Source: Leptolyngbya sp. BL0902 (GTDB lineage: Bacteria > Cyanobacteriota > Cyanobacteriia > Phormidesmidales > Phormidesmidaceae). From it: a stretch of 64,000 bases of DNA. The stretch lies in contig NZ_CP046155.1 in the NCBI RefSeq assembly GCF_016403105.1, positions 4,245,235-4,309,234 of the forward strand. The letters are read 5' to 3'. How positions within the stretch are numbered: the stretch's first letter is position 1; every line of letters starts with the position of its first letter. Shown here one piece after another: positions 34,568-42,648 of the stretch. The position numbers were made by a program, and so were the translations under genes. The notes under the pieces were generated by a model. It was not told where the DNA came from, did no database searches, and worked only from the letters and a program-made list of their open reading frames with translations.

Positions 34568-35319
34568 CGAAGCCACAGGGTATAGGCCACAATCCCCAGC
34601 CCCGTCAGTACCATCAACCCTAGGGCTGGGAGTCCGGTGAGGGGCTGGTCGGGTTTTCCGGCCAGCCTTGGCGCATGGGGGACGGGCCGCGTCAGGTGGA
34701 GGGCATCGATCAAGGCAATGGCCAAAATCCACCCCGTGTGCAGCCCCCAGGCAAGGCTGAGGTCTCCGGCCATGGCCCACCGCCCCAGCAGCAGCACCAG
34801 GCCCATCAGCCCCAACCCCAGCAACGAGGGCATCCCAGCGGGGCCGTCCCACACCAAATGGGAAACGGCAAAAATGGCGCTGGCCAAGATCGCAACGCCC
34901 GTCCAGGGCAGCACCGTCAGCAATCCGTTGACCAAAACGCCGCGAAAAATCAGTTCCTCCACCCAGCCAATAAACAGCATCAGAATCGGCAGGGCTACCA
35001 GCAGGGCCGGAGAAGTGGCCGGGAATTCCTGGCCATCCGGTCGCCATTGCCGCCAGCCCAGGGCCACCTGAACCCCAACGAGGATCGCCACTCCCACCAG
35101 GCCGATACCCATCCCCGTTCCCAGGGTGGCTAACGTCTGGACAGATCCCGTTACGCCATAGCTAGCCCAGGTATCGCCATGGCCATAGCGGCGATAGAGT
35201 TCTACCGCGAGGGGAGCTAGGAGATAGAGGGGTAATAGCAGCGGTAATTTGTGCGCAGGGGCAACGGGATATTGCCAAGGAATGTTGACAAACCGAGCAA
35301 CGATTAGAGCTAGGGGCAA
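34564..35319 (-). CDS. CPBP-family intramembrane glutamic endopeptidase
   Basis: A membrane protease (CaaX-protease/bacteriocin-processing type). The catalytic motif EELIFRG is present (EExxxR) and the second motif is FAVSHLVW with His. About seven hydrophobic helices are visible in 251 residues. The start is uncertain: there is no in-frame ATG near the N-terminus; TTG at 35319 is the first possible start, and the frame stays open to an upstream TAG. A run of nine A's (35339-35347; T's on the coding strand) lies 20 bases upstream: one more base would join an ATG encoding MSSVVSLVVFF to the frame (see findings). DnaA-box-like sites lie just upstream. Confidence 0.85.
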   Translation of the reverse strand: MPLALIVARFVNIPWQYPVAPAHKLPLLLPLYLLAPLAVELYRRYGHGDTWASYGVTGSVQTLATLGTGMGIGLVGVAILVGVQVALGWRQWRPDGQEFPATSPALLVALPILMLFIGWVEELIFRGVLVNGLLTVLPWTGVAILASAIFAVSHLVWDGPAGMPSLLGLGLMGLVLLLGRWAMAGDLSLAWGLHTGWILAIALIDALHLTRPVPHAPRLAGKPDQPLTGLPALGLMVLTGLGIVAYTLWLR

Positions 35320-35731
35320 CCAGAGCCCAATCCAGCCTAAAAAAAAACTACTAAACTGACGACGGAGGACATTATTGAGAACCTAGGTTTTCCACAGTTT
35401 TTCCACAGACTAGGTCAGGGACCAAACCTGGCCTTGATGAGATGGATCAGCCAGGGGTGCAAGGGATCATTACGATAGATCGCCCAAGCAGAGATCTGCA
35501 TGATCTCCGGTCGCTGTCGTTCAATATATTTCGCCTAGGTGCAGCCAGCCTAAATTTACCTAGGCAGAAGCAGTTGGCCATCACCACTCTGGATCGCCAA
35601 CTGCTTGAGAGATTTAGTCTAGGAACAAGCCCTCGATCAACCGCATCGACGGTTAGAGGCTGGCCAACTAGGAACTAGAAGGAGGCGATCATTTAGGTGA
35701 TCGGATACCACAAATCGATCACCGTTGCCCT
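35320..35731. other. Divergent-tail intergenic region with paired DnaA boxes
   Basis: About 410 bp without a supported gene. It holds a nine-A run (35339-35347), two TTTTCCACA motifs (35388-35407) and GC-normal sequence to the right. An open frame at 35442-35678 lacks coding character and a Shine-Dalgarno. Confidence 0.45.
35388..35407 (+). promoter_or_regulatory. Two tandem TTTTCCACA motifs (cyanobacterial-type DnaA boxes)
   Basis: TTTTCCACA occurs at 35388-35396 and again at 35399-35407, 11 bp apart, about one helix turn. This 9-mer equals the DnaA-box consensus reported for cyanobacteria. They lie upstream of the CPBP-protease gene. Confidence 0.55.
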
Positions 35732-36109
35732 TTAGTCGTCCGAATTGTCATCAATCTGCCTTAGGTGAATATGCTTGTAGCCCAGCTTGATTTCAAACTC
35801 ATCGCCAGACTTGAGGCCCATTTCCTGAGTGTAGGTAGAGCCAATGACGATTTGACCATTCTTGTGGACGCTGACTCGATAGGTCGGTTCGCGACCACGG
35901 CCATCTTTGCCGCTGTCCGGCTCTAGGTTGATGCCCTTCGCTTCTAGCAGAGCATCGTAGAAGCCAGAAAGATTGACGCGGGGCTGGTTATCCTTAGTAA
36001 AGGTATAGTAGCCGCATTCTTTGGCCGTTTCACGCTTGGTCAGGTGGCTAAGCTCTTTCACCTTTTGCAGCAGCGCTTTGCCCGTAAGGGGAGTTGGTTT
36101 TTCTGGCAT
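35732..36109 (-). CDS. cyAbrB family transcriptional regulator
   Basis: A 125-residue DNA-binding protein of the cyanobacterial AbrB family (cyAbrB), which controls nitrogen, carbon and hydrogenase genes and is associated with chromatin-like control. The N-terminal part (LTGKALLQKVKELSHLTKRETAKECGYY) is cyAbrB-specific; the C-terminal AbrB-like swapped-hairpin domain is YRVSVHKNGQIVIGSTYTQEMGLKSGDEFEIKLGYKHIHL. I cannot separate cyAbrB1 from cyAbrB2 with certainty by eye. The gene is single, with a good promoter at 36258-36286 and a leader of about 140 nt. Confidence 0.93.
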   Translation of the reverse strand: MPEKPTPLTGKALLQKVKELSHLTKRETAKECGYYTFTKDNQPRVNLSGFYDALLEAKGINLEPDSGKDGRGREPTYRVSVHKNGQIVIGSTYTQEMGLKSGDEFEIKLGYKHIHLRQIDDNSDD

Positions 36110-36257
36110 TGTTAGGAGAAGTCCCTATAGAAAAGTACAGCACCGAGGCTGGTTTGGCTACTTGTGATGATGGTCTGCAAGGGCCTACAGCGCGGTGGAG
36201 GATGGGTGTTTAGATGATAGACCGCATTTTTTTTGAAGGATCTATTCCCATGAATTC

Positions 36258-36286
36258 ATTATAGGCATAGGGTTGAAATCTGTCAC
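36258..36286 (-). promoter_or_regulatory. Sigma-70-type promoter of cyAbrB
   Basis: On the minus strand GTGACA (36286-36281) and a perfect TATAAT (36263-36258) are separated by 17 bp. Predicted start about 140 nt before the ATG at 36109. Confidence 0.6.
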
Positions 36287-36737
36287 CAGATAAGTAAAAA
36301 ATATCGCACATTTTTTCGTTGACTTATTAGGATGATCTACAACCTAGGCCATGGAGTTCTCACCGGAGAGATTGATCATCCTGGGAGGACTGCCGCTAAA
36401 TGAAAATTTTTTGGGGATGTAGAGGGATGCCCCCACCCTGGATAAAATAGCCATTGTGGACAGCGATTCAAGGGTGATGACGGGGCAATTCTGCCTCTGA
36501 GCCATAGGCAGACTGGCGGGGCTTTATGTCCCAGGCCTTGTGCCTAAAAAGGGCCTGGACAAGAAGGAAAAACGCCGCTGCACCAGCGCCAGAACTGGGC
36601 TTTGAGCCATGGTAGATGGGGGGAGAATCTAGCCGATGAAAGTCCTCAAAAAGGAGACGGCACCCTGGTCAAGAGGGCACCGTCTATCGGAGGGATCGAG
36701 AAGGCTGAATCTAGCGAGGCTAGAGGACGTTCCCTGT

Positions 36738-36771
36738 CTCTAGCCGGAGATCCCCCTCCCTCCGGCTAGAG
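36738..36771. terminator. Perfect 12-bp inverted repeat (CTCTAGCCGGAG / CTCCGGCTAGAG)
   Basis: Arms 36738-36749 and 36760-36771 with a 10-base loop. It lies 105 bp after the acs stop on the acs strand without a T-run. It could be a stem of the acs 3' end or part of a small RNA. Confidence 0.5.
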
Positions 36772-36875
36772 ATAGGGGGAGGGGAATAGAGCCCCTTTTC
36801 CTGGGGTAGAAACTATCTCCATGACAGAGAAGATAGTGGCCCAAGGCATCCAGAATTGGGCCGCCAGAGGGTGTC

Positions 36876-38843
36876 TTAGCCTTCGCGCAACTGGTCTAGA
36901 ACCGACTGATCTTCCATGGTGGAGGCATCTCCGGCGATGGCTTCACCACTGGCCAAACTGCGCAAAAAGCGGCGGATGATTTTACCAGAACGGGTCTTGG
37001 GTAGGGCATCGGCAAATTTAATTTCCCCCGGTCGGGCGATGATGCCAATTTCCTTGACGACGTGATCCTTAAGCTCCTGCTTCAGGGCATCGCTGGGGCT
37101 GTATTGGCCCTCTAGGGTGACGAAAGCGTAGATATCTTCGCCCTTGATGTCATCCTTGCGGCCCACCACGGCGGCCTCGGCCACGGCGGGGTGAGACACC
37201 AGGGCCGACTCAATTTCCATGGTGCCCAAACGGTGGCCGGAGACGCTGATCACGTCATCCACCCGACCCATCACCCAAAAGTAGCCGTCCTCGTCCTTGC
37301 GGGCACCGTCCCCAGCAAAGTAGAGGTACTGGCCATCCTGGGGCGGAATGTGTTCCCAGTAGGTGCGGCGGTAGCGCTCGTCGTTGCCGTAGACGGTACG
37401 CATCATGCTGGGCCAGGGGTGTTTGATTACCAGGTAGCCGCCTTCGCCGGGAGCAACGGGGTGGCCATCCAAATCCACCACATCGGCGATGATGCCAGGG
37501 AAGGGCAGGGTGGCGGAACCGGGTTTGGTGGGGACGGCTCCGGGGATCGGCGTAACCATGAAGCCCCCGGTTTCGGTCTGCCACCAGGTATCCACAATCG
37601 GGCATTTTTCCTTGCCGATCACCGTGTGGTACCACATCCAGGCTTCCGGATTAATCGGTTCGCCCACGGTGCCCAGCAGCCGCAAAGAGGACAAATCCCG
37701 CGCCTTGGGCAGCTCATCCCCCATTTTGATAAAGGCGCGAATAGCGGTGGGAGCGGTGTAGAAAATCGTCACCCCGTATTTTTCGATTACGTCCCAAAAA
37801 CAGCCGGGATTCGAGGGACGGGGCACCCCTTCGTACATCACTGTGGTGGCCCCGTTGGAGAGGGGGCCGTAGACAATGTAGCTGTGGCCCGTAATCCAGC
37901 CCACATCGGCGGTACACCAGTAAACGTCGGTGTCTTTGATGTCAAACGTCCACTTAAAGGTGGTGTGGGTGTAGAGGTTGTAGCCGCCCGTAGTGTGGAC
38001 GACCCCCTTGGGTTTGCCCGTGGTGCCGCTGGTGTAGAGGATGAACAGCATGTCCTCCGCGTCCATTTCCTCGGCGGGGCAGTGGGCATCGGCGTGGGCT
38101 TGCAGTTCGTGCCACCAGTGGTCGCGGCCTTCGTGCATGGTGACGGCGGCCTTCGTGCGCTGCACCACCAGGACGTTCTCCACGCTGGGCACGCCGTTGT
38201 CAGCCAGGGCGTCATCCACGGCGGCTTTGAGGGCGATGGTTTTGTCCTTGCGAAAGCCCCCGTCGGCGGTGATTACCAGCTTGGCTTCGGCATCGTTGAG
38301 GCGATCCTTCAGAGCTTCGGCACTAAAGCCCCCAAAGATGACGGTGTGGGGGGCACCAATCCGGGCACAGGCCAGCATGGCAATGGCCGCTTCGGGAATC
38401 ATCGGCATATAAATCCCGACCCGGTCGCCCTTTTTCACCCCCAGGCTTTTCAGGACGTTGGCCACTTGGCACACTTCCCGGTGCAGTTGGGCGTAGGTGA
38501 GGGTGCGGCTGTCTCCGGGTTCGCCCTCCCAAATTAGGGCGGCTTTGTTGCGTCGCCAGGTGGTGAGGTGGCGGTCTAGGCAGTTATAGGAAATGTTGAT
38601 TTTGCCGCCCACAAACCACTTGGCGAAGGGGGGCTGCCAATCGAGGGCGGTGTCCCAGGGTTTGAACCAGTGGAGTTCCTGTTCCGCCAATTCGGCCCAA
38701 AATTTAGCGGGGTCGGCAGCGGCTTTTTCCGCCAGGGCTTTGTAGGCATCGAGACTATTGATCGCCGCCGTGTCGGTGAAGCTGGCCGGGGGCGAAAAAA
38801 GACGGCTTTCGTTGAGAACCGATTCAATCGTAGGTGAAGCCAT
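36876..38843 (-). CDS. acs: Acetyl-CoA synthetase (AMP-forming)
   Basis: A 655-residue enzyme that turns acetate, ATP and CoA into acetyl-CoA. All ANL-family motifs are present: [21 protein letters not shown] (P-loop), [11 protein letters not shown], the hinge and A10 region [20 protein letters not shown], and TRSGKIIRR containing the Lys that is acetylated in regulated Acs proteins. The length is normal. The ATG at 38843 gives [13 protein letters not shown]. The gene is single and its neighbours are unrelated in function. Possible post-translational control by acetylation is family knowledge. Confidence 0.97.
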   Translation of the reverse strand: MASPTIESVLNESRLFSPPASFTDTAAINSLDAYKALAEKAAADPAKFWAELAEQELHWFKPWDTALDWQPPFAKWFVGGKINISYNCLDRHLTTWRRNKAALIWEGEPGDSRTLTYAQLHREVCQVANVLKSLGVKKGDRVGIYMPMIPEAAIAMLACARIGAPHTVIFGGFSAEALKDRLNDAEAKLVITADGGFRKDKTIALKAAVDDALADNGVPSVENVLVVQRTKAAVTMHEGRDHWWHELQAHADAHCPAEEMDAEDMLFILYTSGTTGKPKGVVHTTGGYNLYTHTTFKWTFDIKDTDVYWCTADVGWITGHSYIVYGPLSNGATTVMYEGVPRPSNPGCFWDVIEKYGVTIFYTAPTAIRAFIKMGDELPKARDLSSLRLLGTVGEPINPEAWMWYHTVIGKEKCPIVDTWWQTETGGFMVTPIPGAVPTKPGSATLPFPGIIADVVDLDGHPVAPGEGGYLVIKHPWPSMMRTVYGNDERYRRTYWEHIPPQDGQYLYFAGDGARKDEDGYFWVMGRVDDVISVSGHRLGTMEIESALVSHPAVAEAAVVGRKDDIKGEDIYAFVTLEGQYSPSDALKQELKDHVVKEIGIIARPGEIKFADALPKTRSGKIIRRFLRSLASGEAIAGDASTMEDQSVLDQLREG

Positions 38844-39388
38844 AGCTATGCTTGCGAATATGCTTGTGAGTATCCTTTGAAAACCATACGTTTCTGAGGG
38901 GCGCTTTGGGAAATCTGTACGTTTTCTTTAACCTCCGAGGGGCCAAAATCAACGCGAGTATCCCATCGCCATTCCCCCTTATCCGCAGACCCACATCCCT
39001 CGCCGGAGATGGACTTTGACGCACTTCCGGCGTCCTCGCTGTCTTGAGCCGCTGCGGGGCCTGACCTTAACGATTGTCCCATCGGCTGCGTCTATTTCCC
39101 ATCGGGGGGATGGGGGGCTTCGGAATGTACTGAATTTAGCCAGCCCCTTGAGAGTTTGGCAGACAGCCTGGGTATGCTAAGGCTAGTCGGGGCAAAGCAA
39201 CCTTTTGAGCCTAATCCAGTCCTTAGGACGGTGTGCTCAGCCATGCGGCAGATGAAAGGCCGCACGGAAGGTTTCGGTTACGGTGGCGTCCTCCTCCAGA
39301 TCAGCGTTACCGTAAGAGTGCAGTGATGTAAACCTTGAAAACACACGTTTGTTGTTCCTGCCGCTGCGTTAGCCGCTTAGAACCGCCT
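38844..39388. other. Divergent intergenic region with two leader hairpins
   Basis: About 545 bp between divergent acs and the 39389 gene. Two successive stems lie near the right end: TGCGGC-GCCGCA (39244-39264) and an 11-bp stem TTACGGTGGCG / CGTTACCGTAA with two wobble pairs (39278-39315). They would be in the leader of the 39389 transcript. No known riboswitch is recognised. Promoter of acs not identified. Confidence 0.4.
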
Positions 39389-39802
39389 ATGACCACGGTA
39401 AAAGCCCCAGAACCGACTGAGAAATCTTCGCCCTTGTCCTCCCAGGATGCTATCCTCAACAACATTTTGGGGGTCGCGATTTTTGACCTCAGTAGTTTGC
39501 CCAAGGAGTACTACATTACTGCTGAAAATAACAACACCAATTGGGTACAACTGGTGTTCCAAGCCCTAGGGCTGAAGTCGCTGCTGATGTCGTCCCTCAA
39601 GCTGGAGGGATTTATGCACATCTCCATCGGCTTTAGCCAGCAAACCGCCATTGTGGTACGCACCAAGGATGACTATGTTGCCCTGCTGATGCGGGAACCG
39701 ATTCTATTTAAAGATGTGGAGCAGTCTGACAAATTCAGCCAGTGGGTGCGTCATTTTGAACAAAAACTGCTGCGCCAAAACAGCCGTTTTATCCCCGCCT
39801 AG
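39389..39802 (+). CDS. Conserved-looking hypothetical protein, 137 aa
   Basis: A 137-residue soluble protein. The fold pattern (ILNNILGVAIFDLSSLPKEYYITAEN, WVQLVFQALGLKSLLMSSLKLEG, HISIGFSQQTAIVVRTKDDYVALLM) alternates helices and strands like a roadblock/LC7 module, a small GTPase-regulator fold, but I cannot be sure. The ATG at 39389 is used; 18 upstream codons are open but Cys-rich and unlikely. It stands alone with the RluA-type gene 36 bp downstream. A gliding or polarity role would fit roadblock proteins, but no partner is seen. Confidence 0.65.
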   Translation: MTTVKAPEPTEKSSPLSSQDAILNNILGVAIFDLSSLPKEYYITAENNNTNWVQLVFQALGLKSLLMSSLKLEGFMHISIGFSQQTAIVVRTKDDYVALLMREPILFKDVEQSDKFSQWVRHFEQKLLRQNSRFIPA

Positions 39803-39838
39803 GCTCCGCCAGATTTCCCCGATGCGGCCATCCATGCT

Positions 39839-41662
39839 ATGGGTAGGGTGATGGAAACTGGCGTGAATGCCCCATTCGATACCGCTGCCCAGGGGAGGCC
39901 GGACCCTTGCCTCCATTCCCTGACAGACTTTGTGACAGTGCTTCCAGCCCAGCCTGACCCTTGGGATTATCGCTACGAGGGCCGCTGTCCGCGCACTGGA
40001 AAGATCTACACACTGCCCCGCACCGCCCTCGCCAAAGCCGCCGCCCAAGGGTTGATGGACACCCTCGCCGCCGACCCCCAAGCCCTCGGTGAAGGAAAAA
40101 TGTATGGGGTTTTACTGGTGCGGGTGCCGGGGCAAACTGGGGGTGAGGGCCAATCTGAGGGCCAAGTCGGCGTCCTCAAAGCCTTCTCCGGCCTATGGCG
40201 GGGGCAGGCCCAGCGTCCGGGGTGGGTGCCGCCCATCCCAGGTCGTGAACACGTGGCCCTGCTAGAAGCCCAAACCCTGGATCAGTTGCACCGGATCAAA
40301 ACCCGTTTGCAACATCTGAATGCCCTGCCAGAGCGAGGCACTTATGCCCAGTTGCGGGCAGACTTTGACCAACAGCGGCAAGCGTTGAACCAACGCCATC
40401 GGCAGCGGCGGGAGGAGCGGGCGCAGCAACGGCAGCACCTCACGGCCACCCTCAGCGGCAAGGCACTGGCGACGGCTTTAGCGAATTTGGATCAAGTCAG
40501 CCGGGGCGATAAGGCAGAATTGCGACACTTTAAGCAAAACCAGGCTGAATCCCTGCATCCCCTGGCCGCCACGATCCAGGCGGCGGACGCCGAAATGCAA
40601 ACGCTCAAACGGCAGCGGCGGGCCTTATCCCAGCAGCTCCAGGCCAATATGCACGCGGTCTATCGGCTCACTAACTTTGCTGGCGATTCCCTCACCCTGG
40701 CCCAAATCCAAGCCCTAGAACAGCCCAGCGGTCTGCCCACGGGCACGGGGGATTGCTGCGCTCCCAAGCTGCTCCACTATGCGGCTCAGCACGGATGGCA
40801 ACCCCTGGCCCTGGCGGAATTTTGGTGGGGGCCACCCTTGGGAGATCGGCAATCTGGCCACTTTTATGGAGCCTGTGAGGAACGCTGTCAGCCGATTTTA
40901 GGATTCCTGCTGGCTGGGTTGTCCGCTGGGCTGGAGTCCTCCGCCTCCCCTCAGAAGCGTCCCGATCTGGATGACCTGCCCATCCTTTATATGGACGATT
41001 GGCTGGTGGTGGTGGATAAGCCTGCGGGGCTGCTGTCGGTGCCCGGTCGCTATGGCAACCGTCAGGATAGTGTGCTGTCTCGGTTGCAGGTGGCACTGCC
41101 GAATGGGAGAGATCTACGGCCCGTGCATCGGTTGGATCAGGCGACCTCTGGGGTTCTCGTCTTGGCCCGCACCGCCGACAGCCACCGCCACCTCAGCCAG
41201 CAGTTTGCCCAGCGTCGGGTACACAAAGTCTACGAAGCCTTGCTAGGGGGACGCCTCACCCAGACGAGCGGCTGGATTGATCTACCCCTCAGCCCCGACC
41301 CCCAAAACCCACCTCGGCAGCGGGTCGATAGGCTGCACGGCAAACCCAGCCAAACCTCCTTTGAGGTGCTGGCTTACGATCAGGGCATCACCCGTGTGGC
41401 GTTCATGCCCCACACCGGACGCACCCACCAACTGCGGGTTCATGCCGCCCATCCCCAGGGGTTGAATGCCCCCATTTTGGGTGATGCCCTCTATGGCCCA
41501 GGTCACGATGCCCAACAGGCCGACGCCCAGACCGTCAACACCCAGACCATCAACACCCAGATCGTCAACACCCAGCGGCTCCACCTTCACGCCAAAGCCC
41601 TGACGCTTATCCATCCCCACCACCAAACGCCGCTGACCTTCACCGCCCCGGTGCCGTTTTGA
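39839..41662 (+). CDS. RluA-family pseudouridine synthase with long N-terminal extension
   Basis: A 607-residue pseudouridine synthase for rRNA or tRNA. The RluA catalytic domain is C-terminal (about residues 380-607): LVVVDKPAGLLSVPG, catalytic Asp in PVHRLDQATSG, HKVYEALLGG and MPHTGRTHQLRVHAAH, GDALYG. The first 375 residues are an extension with YRYEGRCPRTGKIYTLPRTALAKAAAQGLMDT, a long Gln/Arg-rich helix (about 170-270) and LHYAAQHGWQPLALAEFWWG; this layout occurs in some cyanobacterial and proteobacterial RluA relatives. Just before the last strands, residues about 560-580 hold three 15-bp tandem copies (TVNTQ, TINTQ, IVNTQ). ATG 39839; METG at 39851 is an alternative. Confidence 0.9.
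   Translation: MGRVMETGVNAPFDTAAQGRPDPCLHSLTDFVTVLPAQPDPWDYRYEGRCPRTGKIYTLPRTALAKAAAQGLMDTLAADPQALGEGKMYGVLLVRVPGQTGGEGQSEGQVGVLKAFSGLWRGQAQRPGWVPPIPGREHVALLEAQTLDQLHRIKTRLQHLNALPERGTYAQLRADFDQQRQALNQRHRQRREERAQQRQHLTATLSGKALATALANLDQVSRGDKAELRHFKQNQAESLHPLAATIQAADAEMQTLKRQRRALSQQLQANMHAVYRLTNFAGDSLTLAQIQALEQPSGLPTGTGDCCAPKLLHYAAQHGWQPLALAEFWWGPPLGDRQSGHFYGACEERCQPILGFLLAGLSAGLESSASPQKRPDLDDLPILYMDDWLVVVDKPAGLLSVPGRYGNRQDSVLSRLQVALPNGRDLRPVHRLDQATSGVLVLARTADSHRHLSQQFAQRRVHKVYEALLGGRLTQTSGWIDLPLSPDPQNPPRQRVDRLHGKPSQTSFEVLAYDQGITRVAFMPHTGRTHQLRVHAAHPQGLNAPILGDALYGPGHDAQQADAQTVNTQTINTQIVNTQRLHLHAKALTLIHPHHQTPLTFTAPVPF
41531..41575 (+). repeat. 15-bp in-frame tandem repeat (x3) in the RluA-type gene
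   Basis: Units 41531-41545, 41546-41560 and 41561-41575 differ at one or two bases (ACCGTCAACACCCAG type) and add a TVNTQ-like repeat to the protein. Confidence 0.85.
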
Positions 41663-41673
41663 GGACGTCGAAT

Positions 41674-42429
41674 CTACAGGAAAAAGCCATCCCGCTCGAT
41701 TTCTTCGATCACTTGAAGCCCACGGGTATCGCCAATTTTGAGGATGGCGGTGCGGGTATCTTCGCGCACCCCCAGGTCTTTGTCTTCCGCGAAGGTTTCG
41801 ATCAGGGCATCCACCGCCGTGTGGTAGACCACATTGGAGGGCAGTTCGCGACAAAGCTGGCCGATAGCCCAGGCGCAGTTGCTTCGCACAGCAGGCACGG
41901 CATCCCGGCGCATGGCTTCGATCAGGGGCGGAATGGCGGCGATCACCGCTTCGTAGTTGACCTGGGCCATTTGGGCGAGGGCACTGGCCGCCCACAGCCG
42001 CACCGCCGAAATGTCGGTCTTCAAGGCCGTAATCAGCGGCCCCAGGGTGCGTGGGTCGTGGACATTGCCCAAAGCCCACACCAGCCCCTTCCGCACATAG
42101 CCATTCCAGTCTTGGCTGAGTTGGGCAATCAAGGGCTCTACGGCCTCGGTGGCGGGGTTGCGGCCCAGGGCATAGGCGGCACTCACCCGCACCAGGGGGC
42201 AGCGATCCGCCAACAGGGCGATCAAATCCGCCACAGCTCTGGGTTCCTCCAGTTCGCAGAAGGCCCGCGCCGCCAACATCCGCTGCTGAGGATCCGCCGC
42301 CGTCAGCAGGGGCAGCATCACCTCTGGGTCAAACTGAGGGGTGTCGGAGTCCTCCACTGGCCCCAGGGCATCCAGGGGGTCGGCAAACTCCGCATCTGGG
42401 TTTAGAGTAGTGAGATCGTCATCATACAT
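41674..42429 (-). CDS. HEAT-repeat (PBS-lyase-like) protein
   Basis: A 251-residue helical scaffold protein. After an acidic N-terminal tail (MYDDDLTTLNPDAEFADP) there are about five HEAT-like repeats (ADPQQRMLAARAFCELEE, DRCPLVRVSAAYALGRN, QDWNGYVRKGLVWALGN, TDISAVRLWAASALAQM, DAVPAVRSNCAWAIGQL). Repeats with this VR..AA.ALG spacing occur in phycobilin lyases (CpcE/F) and in general HEAT scaffolds; no lyase-specific partner is adjacent, although a CpcT-type gene lies 1.7 kb away. The ATG at 42429 is chosen; an open 24-codon extension is unlike the family. It is divergent from the cyclase gene. Confidence 0.82.
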   Translation of the reverse strand: MYDDDLTTLNPDAEFADPLDALGPVEDSDTPQFDPEVMLPLLTAADPQQRMLAARAFCELEEPRAVADLIALLADRCPLVRVSAAYALGRNPATEAVEPLIAQLSQDWNGYVRKGLVWALGNVHDPRTLGPLITALKTDISAVRLWAASALAQMAQVNYEAVIAAIPPLIEAMRRDAVPAVRSNCAWAIGQLCRELPSNVVYHTAVDALIETFAEDKDLGVREDTRTAILKIGDTRGLQVIEEIERDGFFL

Positions 42430-42648
42430 AGGGCTTACTTTATCGGTTTCCGTTCCCCTTTGATCCGTTGGGGGCGGTTGTTGCAAACTTTCGTTAAGCA
42501 ATTGGGGCAGGTCGCCGGGGGGCGATCCTGATACTGCTGTAGGCCGACTGAATAGAACGTCAGGCCCTTATCCTTCACAGAAGCTCCAACATCGTTAGTG
42601 CTTGTCTCTCGTCGTTGCTTCTCGCTATTTATCTCTAGCAATTAACCT

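Larger units (their letters stand above)
36110..36875. other. Long intergenic region with several hairpins, no gene recognised
   Basis: About 765 bp between cyAbrB and the acs 3' end. It contains the cyAbrB promoter (36258-36286), hairpin CTGCCT-AGGCAG (36491-36511), hairpin CCAGGCC-GGCCTGG (36531-36558) and a perfect 12-bp stem (36738-36771). There is no open reading frame with coding character. A small RNA gene is possible. Confidence 0.45.

Noticed and set aside
35442..35678. Open frame, 78 codons
   Set aside because: Protein sequence is not gene-like, no ribosome-binding site, and lies in a regulatory gap.
36481..36600. Possible tRNA or 6S RNA
   Set aside because: The stems do not form a cloverleaf or the 6S layout; only a generic structured region is claimed.
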